Source: Lederbergia citrisecunda (lineage in GTDB: Bacteria > Bacillota > Bacilli > Bacillales > Bacillaceae_C). From it: 64,000 nucleotides of DNA. Numbering within the stretch: position 1 is the first letter of the stretch; every line of letters starts with the position of its first letter. Position numbers and translations under genes: made by a program. The notes beneath the pieces are model-generated. The model did not search any database and was not told where the DNA came from. It worked only from the letters and a program-made list of their open reading frames with translations. Below, one piece after another: positions 44,153 to 52,395 of the stretch. The stretch spans positions 3,943,744 to 4,007,743 of the forward strand of contig NZ_JAGYPJ010000001.1 in the NCBI RefSeq assembly GCF_018343695.1, in the 5' to 3' direction.

Positions 44153-44273
44153 ACTCAACACCATCGCTATGCCATATTTCCTATTTATACGAAATCGTTT
44201 AATAAAAAGTTTCATCCAAAAAATGAAATTTTTGCTATAGTGGATATGACAATCTGTATCTCGGGAGGTTTTC

Positions 44274-45266
44274 ATGAGGCAATCTAAAAAAATTACTATA
44301 CTAATCTTGTTGTTAATGATTGGATGTGGCCTGTATTTTTTCATAAAATCGGCAAACGAATCAAATACTCAATTGCCCGTCAGTTTTTTGCCACTTCAAC
44401 AACATGAGGTAGAGTCGAAAGAATTTTCGATAAAAGTCATTCATCCGTTAACGGAAATGAATATAAATGCAAAAGCTGCTATGTTGATTGATACGAGGGA
44501 TGGAAGTATTCTTTATGAAAAAAATAGCGATGAACCTTTCCCTACTGCAAGTATGTCGAAGATGATGACGGAGTATTTGGTGTTGGAAGCAATAAAAGAA
44601 GGTAAACTTGCTTGGGAGCAATCCATTACAGTCAGTGATTATGCATATACCATTTCCAATACCCCTGGTTTCGCTTCAGTTCATTTACAAAAAGATCAAT
44701 CGTATACGATTCGCGATTTGTTTCATGCAATGGCCATTCATTCGGCAAATGGTGCGACGATTGCATTAGCGGAGACAGTTTCAGGCAGTGAGAAAGATTT
44801 TGTTGAGAAAATGAATGGAAAAGCAAAAGAACTTGGTTTGAATAATTCAAAGTTTGTAAACAGTACAGGCCTAAATAATGAAGATCTTGGAGAATATTAT
44901 TCTACTGGCGCACCACAAGATGCTAATGAGATGTCAGCAAAAGATTTAGCGATTTTAACGAGATCTTTAATTACTCAATTTCCAGAAATTCTTAATGTTT
45001 CATCAACACATAAATTAACATTTGGTGATCAAACTTACATTAATACAAATTTGATGTTGCCGGGAAACAATGAACAAGTAAGCTTCGAGGGAGTGGATGG
45101 TCTTAAAACAGGTTTTACAGATGAAGCAGGCTATTGCTTTTCGGGTACTGTGGAAAGAGACGATATCCGGCTTATTTCTGTAGTCATGGGAACACAGACA
45201 TCTTTAGAACGTTTCATTGAGACAAAGCGGCTTTATGAGGCTAGTTTTGGTCAATTGGAAAATTAA
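44274..45266 (+). CDS. D-alanyl-D-alanine carboxypeptidase, S11 family
   Basis: 330 residues. Active-site motifs S93-x-x-K96 (TASMSK), S157-A-N159 and the later KTG (DGLKTGFTD) are all present. The N-terminal hydrophobic segment (residues about 7-23) is a signal anchor; MIGC at 15-18 could also serve as a lipobox. The C-terminal PBP5-type domain is absent. It trims the terminal D-Ala of peptidoglycan pentapeptides at the membrane. CGGGAGG precedes the ATG. Confidence 0.92.
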   Translation: MRQSKKITILILLLMIGCGLYFFIKSANESNTQLPVSFLPLQQHEVESKEFSIKVIHPLTEMNINAKAAMLIDTRDGSILYEKNSDEPFPTASMSKMMTEYLVLEAIKEGKLAWEQSITVSDYAYTISNTPGFASVHLQKDQSYTIRDLFHAMAIHSANGATIALAETVSGSEKDFVEKMNGKAKELGLNNSKFVNSTGLNNEDLGEYYSTGAPQDANEMSAKDLAILTRSLITQFPEILNVSSTHKLTFGDQTYINTNLMLPGNNEQVSFEGVDGLKTGFTDEAGYCFSGTVERDDIRLISVVMGTQTSLERFIETKRLYEASFGQLEN

Positions 45267-45374
45267 CACTGTAAACGTAAACTATCAATACCAAAAACTA
45301 GTGGAAAGGCTTTCCGTTATGGTATAAATATAGTATGAAAGCATTACCAAAATATGAGTGTAGGGGTGTTGTTT

Positions 45375-46295
45375 GTGAAGTATAGACGCTTAGGAAAAAC
45401 GGATTTAAATGTTTCCGTCGTCGGGGTTGGCACTTGGCAATTTGGTGGTGACTGGGGTAAGGATTTTAACCAAGATGAGGCAGATGCGATTCTGACACGT
45501 GCTAAAGAATTGGGGATAAACTTGATTGATACGGCTGAATGTTATGGTCCCCATCATATGTCAGAGCGTTTTATCGGCGATTTCCTTAAACGCGACCGAC
45601 GCGAAGATTGGGTAGTCGCTTCCAAGTTTGGTCACAAGTGGCACGACCATTGGGAACATGCATGGAGTGTTGATGCCATTCGCGTACAACTGGAGGAATC
45701 CCTAAAAGCGTTGCAGACTGATTATATCGACCTTTATCAATTCCACTCTGGCTCAGATGAAGATTTTGATAACGATGATTTGTGGACGATGTTGGACAAG
45801 CAAGTACAAGCAGGCAAAATTAGAAACCTAGGCATCTCGATTGGAAGTAACGCTAATATTTATCAAACATCTAAAGCAACTGAGGTAAATGCGAAAGCGA
45901 TCCAAGTTGTTTATAACCGAATTGATCAAGTCCCTGAAAAGGAAGTTTTCCCTTCTTGTATTGAACAAGACTTAGGTGTACTAGCTCGTGTTCCTTTGGC
46001 TAGTGGATTTTTAAGCGGTAAATACAAGCCTGGAGCTGTTTTCAGTGATAATGTTAGAAAAGGACGTAACCGTGATGAAGTAGACGAAAAACTTCGTCTC
46101 GTAGAGGAAATCCAAAAAAATGAAGTGCCTGAAGGTGTCAATATGGCTGAATGGGCGTTGGCGTGGTGCCTGAATCATCCAGCTGTTACATGTGTAATTC
46201 CTGGCTGTAAGAGCCCGGAACAAGTGGAAGTAAATGCAAGAGCAGCATCGCTTGATATAGTAAAAGAGGATCATCCAGCTGCAGTGAGGATATAA
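45375..46295 (+). CDS. Aldo/keto reductase (AKR11-like)
   Basis: 306 residues from GTG 45375 after TAGGGGTG. RRLGKTDLNVSVVGVGTWQFGG opens the barrel; tetrad residues are the Asp and Tyr of IDTAECYG, the Lys of VVASKFGHKW and the His of DLYQFHSG. IPGCKSPEQVEVNARAA is the NADPH loop. Close to general stress aldo/keto reductases of Bacillus (YhdN/IolS type); substrate open. Confidence 0.9.
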   Translation: MKYRRLGKTDLNVSVVGVGTWQFGGDWGKDFNQDEADAILTRAKELGINLIDTAECYGPHHMSERFIGDFLKRDRREDWVVASKFGHKWHDHWEHAWSVDAIRVQLEESLKALQTDYIDLYQFHSGSDEDFDNDDLWTMLDKQVQAGKIRNLGISIGSNANIYQTSKATEVNAKAIQVVYNRIDQVPEKEVFPSCIEQDLGVLARVPLASGFLSGKYKPGAVFSDNVRKGRNRDEVDEKLRLVEEIQKNEVPEGVNMAEWALAWCLNHPAVTCVIPGCKSPEQVEVNARAASLDIVKEDHPAAVRI

Positions 46296-46315
46296 TTGTA
46301 TCTTACAAGACATGA

Positions 46316-46359
46316 AAATATGCAGTCCTGTGAATTGCCACAGGGCTGCATATTTTTTT
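46316..46359 (+). terminator. Terminator of the aldo/keto reductase
   Basis: AAATATGCAGTCCTGTG and CACAGGGCTGCATATTT pair nearly perfectly around AATTGC and end in TTTTTT. Confidence 0.88.
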
Positions 46360-46443
46360 AAAAGTGAAGAGCCATTATTTATTCATTACTTGTGGGACAA
46401 TGTATCTAGTGCATAACACTTTTAAGCTATAAGAGAATGAACG

Positions 46444-46616
46444 GCCAGTAAACAATGATGATTGGCCAGTAAAGTGGAGATGCCTGCAAGTAAACTGGGA
46501 CGAGTGGACAGTAAAGGAGATGCCGGCCGGTAAACTGGGACGAGTAGCCAGTAAAATAGAGATACCAGCCAGTAAACCTAGTCGAGCGGCCCGAAAAGTA
46601 GAGATACCATCCAATC
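46444..46616. repeat. Intergenic array D: about eight 21-bp units, core GCCAGTAAA
   Basis: The GTAAA core occurs at 46448, 46469, 46490, 46511, 46530, 46551 and 46572, with GAAAA at 46593. Steps are 21 bp except for one of 19. Units alternate roughly between AGTGGAGATGCC-like and CTGGGACGAGT-like remainders. The array runs to within 10 bp of the next small gene's first ATG and extends its open frame by chance. Confidence 0.8.
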
Positions 46617-46624
46617 AACACGCT

Positions 46625-46828
46625 ATGAGCGGAATCGGAAGCAGTTTTTATTTATTTTTATTTCTTGGATTTCTTTATATGGCCATAACTTTGGAGCCTA
46701 GTAACCCTGAAAACGATACGTTTATGGCATTCATTGGTCTTGTGCTTGCCATGTTTGTTTCTGTAGTCGCTATGATAGTATGTTTTATCCTTACAGGATT
46801 AATAAATTTACAAAAACGTGCTATGTAA
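46625..46828 (+). CDS. Small two-TM membrane protein, unknown
   Basis: 67 residues from ATG 46625: two hydrophobic segments (about 7-22 and 34-60) joined by LEPSNPENDT. The open frame upstream is the repeat array D and not accepted. No clear ribosome site is seen before this ATG, so the start, and to some degree the gene, is uncertain. Confidence 0.45.
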   Translation: MSGIGSSFYLFLFLGFLYMAITLEPSNPENDTFMAFIGLVLAMFVSVVAMIVCFILTGLINLQKRAM

Positions 46829-46892
46829 AAAATACTGTGCAGAATATTTCCGGTGCATCATATACTTGTACAAAAACGCCGGAGATGATACA

Positions 46893-47426
46893 GTGTCTAA
46901 TTCCTTAATCCTGTTGTCTTTTCTTTTGTTCGTCTTTTCAGCTGGAGCTGGAATTTCAGCTTTTATTGTGAGAAAGAAAGTGAGCAAGATGCACGGAATG
47001 TTGTTTACTATGTCTATTGCCATGGGAATTGGATTATTTATAGGAACATTAATGGGGATATTATTTCAAAGCAATATGTTCTTGGCCACTGTGATCGGAA
47101 TGGGAGTCGGCTCAATAATTGGAATTGTTATAGGAATATGTTTTTCATTTCTAGCTGTTTTTGAGGGATTTCTCTCTGGAATCATGGCAGGGATGATGGG
47201 AGCCATGCTAGGAGTGATGCTGAAACCAGCTGATTGGGATCGAATCATTATGATCATGTTTACAATTGTCGTATTTATCAGCTTGATGATTCTTTTTGAA
47301 GTTATTACGTATGTTAAAAAACAGAACCTTCTTATTAGCATCCTTCAAAAACCATATTTAGTCGGTCCAATATTTTTTCTTCTATGCTACATCCTATTTT
47401 TACAAGCCCCTTTTTTCAAGGGGTGA
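46893..47426 (+). CDS. Glycine/methionine-rich multi-span membrane protein, unknown
   Basis: 177 residues from GTG 46893, 8 nt after GGAG; the frame upstream overlaps the previous gene. Five or six membrane segments, with glycine-zipper stretches such as MGIGLFIGTLMGILF and GMGVGSIIGIVIGICF and a SGIMAGMMGAMLGVML segment. I do not recognise a family. Packing glycines suggest a tightly bundled integral protein. Confidence 0.65.
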   Translation: MSNSLILLSFLLFVFSAGAGISAFIVRKKVSKMHGMLFTMSIAMGIGLFIGTLMGILFQSNMFLATVIGMGVGSIIGIVIGICFSFLAVFEGFLSGIMAGMMGAMLGVMLKPADWDRIIMIMFTIVVFISLMILFEVITYVKKQNLLISILQKPYLVGPIFFLLCYILFLQAPFFKG

Positions 47427-47569
47427 TTTTCTTAGTTAATGAAAAAATATTTTATTCATCGTGGACTCTCTTTTGCAGGGAGTCTATTTTCATTCATTTG
47501 AACGAATTTTTATTTACATGATAAAATGACTTATTCATATATTGGAATGGTTTAGGAGTGTAAGTTGAA

Positions 47570-48178
47570 ATGTTGTTAGCTATTTTTCACGGAATTGCAT
47601 TAGCTTTTGGACTCATACTACCTCTTGGGGCACAGAATATATTTGTATTTAACCAAGGGGCATCACAAACAACTTTTAGAAGGGTATTGCCTGTAGTGTT
47701 AACAGCTTCACTGTGCGATTCTTTCCTCATTTTATTTGCTATTTTAGGAGTTTCCGTCGTTGTGTTAACGATTCCTATTTTGCAAACCATATTATTTGTA
47801 ATAGGATTGCTTTTTCTTCTTTATATGGGGTGGGTTATTTGGAAAAGTAAACCTACAAAAATGAATAAAAAAGAAAAAGCAATGTCACCTAAAAAGCAAA
47901 TGATGTTTGCTATGTCAGTTTCATTGCTTAATCCTCACGCTATCCTTGATACGATCGGTGTCATCGGAACGAATTCACTTAGCTATAGTGGTCTTGATAA
48001 AATTGCTTTTACTGCCTCAACCATTTTAGTGTCATGGCTATGGTTTTTTGGACTTGCCATTGCAGGAAAAAAGCTAGGAGACATAGATATCGAAGGAAAG
48101 CTGCTCAATACGATTAATAAAATTTCCGCTATTATGATTTGGGGAGTAGCTTTATACATAGCCTATCTGCTATTTTAG
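47570..48178 (+). CDS. LysE/ArgO-family amino-acid exporter
   Basis: 202 residues, six hydrophobic segments. GLILPLGAQNIFVFNQG near residues 14-30 is the family signature, and LLNPHAILDTIGVIG the conserved fourth-helix region. Exports basic amino acids in characterised members (lysine, arginine). Stand-alone; no LysG/ArgP-type regulator next to it. Confidence 0.9.
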   Translation: MLLAIFHGIALAFGLILPLGAQNIFVFNQGASQTTFRRVLPVVLTASLCDSFLILFAILGVSVVVLTIPILQTILFVIGLLFLLYMGWVIWKSKPTKMNKKEKAMSPKKQMMFAMSVSLLNPHAILDTIGVIGTNSLSYSGLDKIAFTASTILVSWLWFFGLAIAGKKLGDIDIEGKLLNTINKISAIMIWGVALYIAYLLF

Positions 48179-48184
48179 TACATT

Positions 48185-48721
48185 CTATCGCTGAATTTGT
48201 TCTACCAAATCCTCGTGCTTTGATGAATGTTTGAGGGTAGCGTATATAAGGTCTACGATGAAATATAAAATAACAAAAGGAAATAACCAAATCCAATATG
48301 GTTGCAAAACTCCATAAATGTCAGTCAATAATGGTTGAATAAATTTTAATACGAAAAGGGAAAGAAAAGTCCAATATATTGAGAATAATAAGCAGATGTG
48401 ACCATGTAATTGGAATGGATGTCCCGAGTAGTCCCACCATCTACGACGAAAGAAAGTGTGAAGGAGCAGGCCACTCGTATACTCCACAAATGTAGGAATA
48501 CATAAGCAATATAATAAAATGATTGACCAATGAGTATCCTTTGCAATCAAAGCAATTAATAGTAGTGGCGCAAAACCGTACATTGGTTTAAATGGGCCTC
48601 TCAAAAAATTTTCTTTGAAAAACCTTTTTTCAGTCATAAAGTTATACGTATTCTCTAGCAACCATCCTAGAAATGAGTAGATAGTGAAATAAAAAACTAA
48701 TGCCACAAACCCTAAATTCAT
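48185..48721 (-). CDS. PF06541 (CmpB/DUF1113) membrane protein
   Basis: 178 residues from ATG 48721, after AAGGAAGGATAAT; 19 upstream residues are rejected. FTIYSFLGWLLENTYNF followed by FLRGPFKPMYGFAPLLLI and LLHTFFRRRWWDYSGHPFQLHGHICLLFS are the PF06541 core, annotated as a putative type IV ABC-transporter permease. Five or six spans. No ATPase partner is near; function unknown. Confidence 0.85.
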   Translation of the reverse strand: MNLGFVALVFYFTIYSFLGWLLENTYNFMTEKRFFKENFLRGPFKPMYGFAPLLLIALIAKDTHWSIILLYCLCIPTFVEYTSGLLLHTFFRRRWWDYSGHPFQLHGHICLLFSIYWTFLSLFVLKFIQPLLTDIYGVLQPYWIWLFPFVILYFIVDLIYATLKHSSKHEDLVEQIQR

Positions 48722-48860
48722 TTCGATTATCCTTCCTTTTTTTAGTATATATTTAGCTAAAATTTCCTTATTATGCAAAATACTGAGAAGAATATGAAGG
48801 AATTATATCGAACATGTAGAAACTTTTACGTAATAAAACTTTATGGGGTAGGTGCTCGAA

Positions 48861-49211
48861 ATGGGTAGAGTAATCGGATTTGAACTCAATAGTCAAGATC
48901 CTGAAAAAGCGGCTGAATTTTATTCTAAAGTATTTGGATGGGAAGTAGCTGAGCCACACTGGGATTATCGAGAAGTCGCTACAGGAAGTGGTGTGAAAGG
49001 TATAGACGGTGGAATTGCTAAAGGTCCGCATGACTATCCATTTGGAACTAGAATACAAATTGAAGTTGAATCAATGGATGAGTCTATCGCCAAGGCCGTT
49101 GAAAATGGGGCTATGATTGTAAGGGATAAGATGGAATTTGATGATTTTTATTTGGCGTATTTAGTGGATCCTACGGGGCTCGGAATCGGTCTTATTGAAA
49201 ACAAGAGATAA
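48861..49211 (+). CDS. VOC (glyoxalase-like) protein
   Basis: 116 residues. GRVIGFELNSQDPEKAAEFYSKVFGWEV and the second half TRIQIEVESMDESIAKAVENGA...YLVDPTGLGIGLIE give the paired VOC modules. ATG 48861 follows GGGTAGGTG. Similar to CFP-30B/hydroxylase-like small VOC proteins; no assigned activity. Confidence 0.85.
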   Translation: MGRVIGFELNSQDPEKAAEFYSKVFGWEVAEPHWDYREVATGSGVKGIDGGIAKGPHDYPFGTRIQIEVESMDESIAKAVENGAMIVRDKMEFDDFYLAYLVDPTGLGIGLIENKR

Positions 49212-49279
49212 GTCTTTAGATAAGGTTTGGAATATTTTCGCTTATGAGGAAGGGCTCATGAGCTTTTCATAAATACATA

Positions 49280-49322
49280 AAAAGCAGATCCTGGGTTAAA
49301 CCCAAGATCTGCTTATTTTACT
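49280..49322. terminator. Bidirectional terminator
   Basis: AAAGCAGATC and GATCTGCTTATTTT pair, with an inner TTGGG/CCCAA-like stem. Lies between two convergent genes. Confidence 0.8.
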
Positions 49323-49327
49323 TTAGA

Positions 49328-50245
49328 CTATTTATTTCCGCTAACAGGAATAGCTGAGTCAAAATACTCTTCTAATGTGATATTTTTTTCAAAAGTTTCT
49401 TTTGCAATGTCAATGCCAACATAACGCATATGCCATGGCTCATATTGATATCCGGTAATATGTTCTTTTCCTTTCAGGTAACGAACGATATATCCGTATT
49501 CGTGAGCATGCTCAGTCAACCAATTTGCTTCGGGTGAACCTCCAAAACAATCCATTGCGGCACATTTGCCGTTGATGCCTGATACATCCATTGCTAACCC
49601 GGTCTGGTGTTCGCTATGACCTGGATTTGCACTATATCGCTCCGCTGCTGCCTTTCCGTCCCTTTTCACATAGCTGTTATACAGTATTTCTTGTGTAGCT
49701 TGTGAGCGATATCCTGATGCTCCAGCTAATAGAATCCCATCTTTTTCAGCACCTGCGAACATTTTCTCTAATGCTCTTGCTGCCTCTTTCCGCATTTTAT
49801 TTTTATCAAAATTGCCTCTATTAATAAACCGGACATTAGGGATCACTAAATCTTCCGGCGCGTAATGATCAGGAAGTTTATTTTGTTTATTGACGAGTAC
49901 CGCAATTGCCTCGGGTTGACTTATAACGTGAATGGCATTTTCATTTTCTTTATTAGTTTGCTCTAGTTTATTGCTCTTATTATCACTAGAATCCTCTTTG
50001 GGTTCAACTGCCTTTTCTTCTTTGTTTTTATCCTTTGTGTTTTGTTTTTCTTCTGGAGATGAATTATCCTTCGTAGCCTCTCTGTGATTTTTTATTGATT
50101 CGGAAGTTTTAGCTCTGCCATTTTCATTAGAAACGATATTTGATCGATCTTGATTTCCTCTTTGAATTAAGCTACAACCGCTTTGAAGACTAACAACCAT
50201 GACCACTAGAAGTATCGTCAAAATACGTATAGGGGTTGAATTCAC
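49328..50245 (-). CDS. M15B (VanY/LdcB-type) D,D- or L,D-carboxypeptidase lipoprotein
   Basis: 305 residues. Signal peptide with lipobox LQSGC (C24). Residues about 30-105 are a highly charged K/E/N linker. The zinc domain has SEHQTGLAMDV (His and Asp ligands) and EPWHMRYVG (second His with the catalytic Glu just before it). Two cysteines in GKCAAMDCFGG may form a disulphide. It trims D-Ala from peptidoglycan stems outside the membrane. No van genes are nearby, so a housekeeping wall role is likely. Confidence 0.92.
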   Translation of the reverse strand: MNSTPIRILTILLVVMVVSLQSGCSLIQRGNQDRSNIVSNENGRAKTSESIKNHREATKDNSSPEEKQNTKDKNKEEKAVEPKEDSSDNKSNKLEQTNKENENAIHVISQPEAIAVLVNKQNKLPDHYAPEDLVIPNVRFINRGNFDKNKMRKEAARALEKMFAGAEKDGILLAGASGYRSQATQEILYNSYVKRDGKAAAERYSANPGHSEHQTGLAMDVSGINGKCAAMDCFGGSPEANWLTEHAHEYGYIVRYLKGKEHITGYQYEPWHMRYVGIDIAKETFEKNITLEEYFDSAIPVSGNK

Positions 50246-50386
50246 TTTTAGCTTTCCTCCTACTTGGTGGGAAAATGTCTTACACTTTAGAATAACACGT
50301 TATTTTGGACTATCTCTATAGGAATATTATCAGTTTTTCAACATGTTCTTGTCATACATACCCGAAAAGGAGATTTAATAATCTAT

Positions 50387-50470
50387 CGGTAGTAACCTGT
50401 GCTTGTTCGGAAGCAAATCCCACCTTTACGGTAATAAATCTAATAAAATCGGTAGTAAAGTCTATAAAAT
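50387..50470. repeat. Intergenic array E: four 21-bp units, core CGGTAGTAA
   Basis: CGGTAGTAA (50387), CGGAAGCAA (50408), CGGTAATAA (50429) and CGGTAGTAA (50450) recur at exactly 21-bp steps directly upstream of the PTS gene. The remainder of each unit is not conserved. The position could also be read as clustered regulator sites for that gene. Confidence 0.75.
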
Positions 50471-50544
50471 AAAAATCATGATTGATAGAAGAAGATATCT
50501 GCCGTAACATTAAAGATGCAATGATGGATGGGGGAAAGTGGCAA

Positions 50545-52365
50545 ATGAGCCAATTTAATATAAAAATAGCAATTCAGAAGCTAGGAAATGTTTTAAGTTC
50601 GATGGTCATACCAAATATTTCAGCTTTTATTGTATGGGGTCTTTTTGCAGCTCTGTTTCTGCCGGCAGGACTTTTTCCAAATGAACATCTCTCTACTATA
50701 GCCCATATGATGATCACGTATTTACTACCGCTATTAATAGCATATACAGGTGGTAAATTAGTATATGATCAACGTGGAGCGGTTGTTGGTTCGATGGCTG
50801 CGGCAGGTGTGATTGCCAGTGCCGACATTCCGATGATTATAGGAGCTATGATCATCGGTCCACTGGGAGCCTTTTTAGTAAAAAATATAGATCGTATCGT
50901 TGAAGGAAAAATAAAATCCGGTTTTGAAATGCTAGTTAATAATTTCACAGCAGCAATCATTGGCGGGTTACTCGCCATTGTAGCATTTTTTACGATAGGT
51001 CCAACTTTCACCATAGTGACAAAGACTCTTACGACCGGAATCTATTGGCTGACAGAAACAGGATTGCTTCCTTTTACAAGTATTTTGATAGAACCAGCAA
51101 AACTATTATTTTTAAATAACGCACTCAACCATGGGTTATTATTGCCAATCGGGATTGAACAAGTGGTGGAGACCGGAAAATCCATTCTTTTTCTAATGGA
51201 GGCAAATCCAGGACCTGGCGTTGGTGTTTTACTAGCTTATAGCTTATTTGGGAAAGGCACGTCCAAACATACAGCACCAGGAGCGGCGCTTATACAATTT
51301 TTTGGCGGGATACATGAGGTATATTTTCCATATATATTCATGCGCCCATTGTTAATTGTAGCTGTTATCTTAGGTGGAATATGCGGGATTGCAACATTTG
51401 TTTTTTTGGGGGGAGGAGTGTATAGCCCTATATCACCGGGCAGTATTGTTTCCATACTAGCTTTGACTCCTCATCATACTAGCGCATATATAGCAAATCT
51501 TGCCGGAGTATTAATCGCTGGAATGGTGTCCTTTCTCATCTCAATCCCCATACTGAAAACGGTTAAAGATGAAGAATTAGAGGATGCCGATCTAGTCCCA
51601 AGCATTCCTGTTGTCAATAAAATTTACTTTGCTTGTGATGCAGGGATGGGTTCAAGCGTAATGGGGGCCTCACTTCTTCGAAAAAGAGTACAAGATATAG
51701 ATGCAAATATAGAAGTTTTACATTCTGCGATCAACGACCTTCCTTTGAATGCTCAACTTGTCATTACGCAGAAGGAGTTGACGGAAAGGGCTAAAAAGAA
51801 GGCGCCAAACGCGTATCATATATCAGTTGATCATTTCTTATCAAGTCTAGAATACGACCAATTAATGGAACATCTGCAAAATAATAATAGGAAGGATACG
51901 ATGATGATTATTGAAAAACAGCCTAAGTCAGAAATCAATCTACTTTTAGAAGAAAATATTTTTTTAAATCAAGAGTTTACTAGTAAGGGAGAGGCCATTC
52001 GTTTTGCTGGCAACGCTTTAGTGCAAGCAGGATATGTTAATGAAAGCTATATAGATGCCATGATTGAAAGAGATGAAATGCTTTCGACGTATATGGGGCA
52101 TGGCGTGGCTATCCCACATGGTACGGAAGAGGCGAAGGAGGATGTCTTATATTCTGGAATCACGGTCATTCAGGCACCAAAGGGAGTGGATTTCAATGGC
52201 CAAAAAGCTCAACTGATATTTGGAATCGCTGGCAAAGACGGTACTCATCTTGAAATCTTATCTAGAATCGCAGTGGTGTGCTCGGATTCTGATAATATCG
52301 AAAAAATGCTCGAGGCTAAAACGGTCAATGAAATTATACGTATTTTGTCCATAGATGATCAATAA
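50545..52365 (+). CDS. Mannitol-type PTS EIICBA
   Basis: 606 residues from ATG 50545 (GGGGGA 9 nt before). EIIC domain with about eight spans and the substrate motif GGIHEVYFPY (around 254-263); EIIB with the phosphocysteine C364 in FACDAGMGSS; EIIA with the phosphohistidine H525 in VAIPHGT. It matches MtlA with EIIA fused. Mannitol enters as mannitol-1-phosphate in known cases, but no mtlD is here; next to it is a GH3 glucosidase. A related hexitol or other substrate is possible. Confidence 0.88.
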   Translation: MSQFNIKIAIQKLGNVLSSMVIPNISAFIVWGLFAALFLPAGLFPNEHLSTIAHMMITYLLPLLIAYTGGKLVYDQRGAVVGSMAAAGVIASADIPMIIGAMIIGPLGAFLVKNIDRIVEGKIKSGFEMLVNNFTAAIIGGLLAIVAFFTIGPTFTIVTKTLTTGIYWLTETGLLPFTSILIEPAKLLFLNNALNHGLLLPIGIEQVVETGKSILFLMEANPGPGVGVLLAYSLFGKGTSKHTAPGAALIQFFGGIHEVYFPYIFMRPLLIVAVILGGICGIATFVFLGGGVYSPISPGSIVSILALTPHHTSAYIANLAGVLIAGMVSFLISIPILKTVKDEELEDADLVPSIPVVNKIYFACDAGMGSSVMGASLLRKRVQDIDANIEVLHSAINDLPLNAQLVITQKELTERAKKKAPNAYHISVDHFLSSLEYDQLMEHLQNNNRKDTMMIIEKQPKSEINLLLEENIFLNQEFTSKGEAIRFAGNALVQAGYVNESYIDAMIERDEMLSTYMGHGVAIPHGTEEAKEDVLYSGITVIQAPKGVDFNGQKAQLIFGIAGKDGTHLEILSRIAVVCSDSDNIEKMLEAKTVNEIIRILSIDDQ

Positions 52366-52395
52366 CATTAAATTTATAAAATAGGAGGGTTGACG

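Noticed and set aside
46375-46624. Minus- and plus-strand frames through array D
   Set aside because: Repeat-driven open frames without ribosome sites.
49328-50245. Vancomycin-resistance gene vanY
   Set aside because: M15 carboxypeptidases are common housekeeping wall enzymes and no vanHAX genes are nearby.
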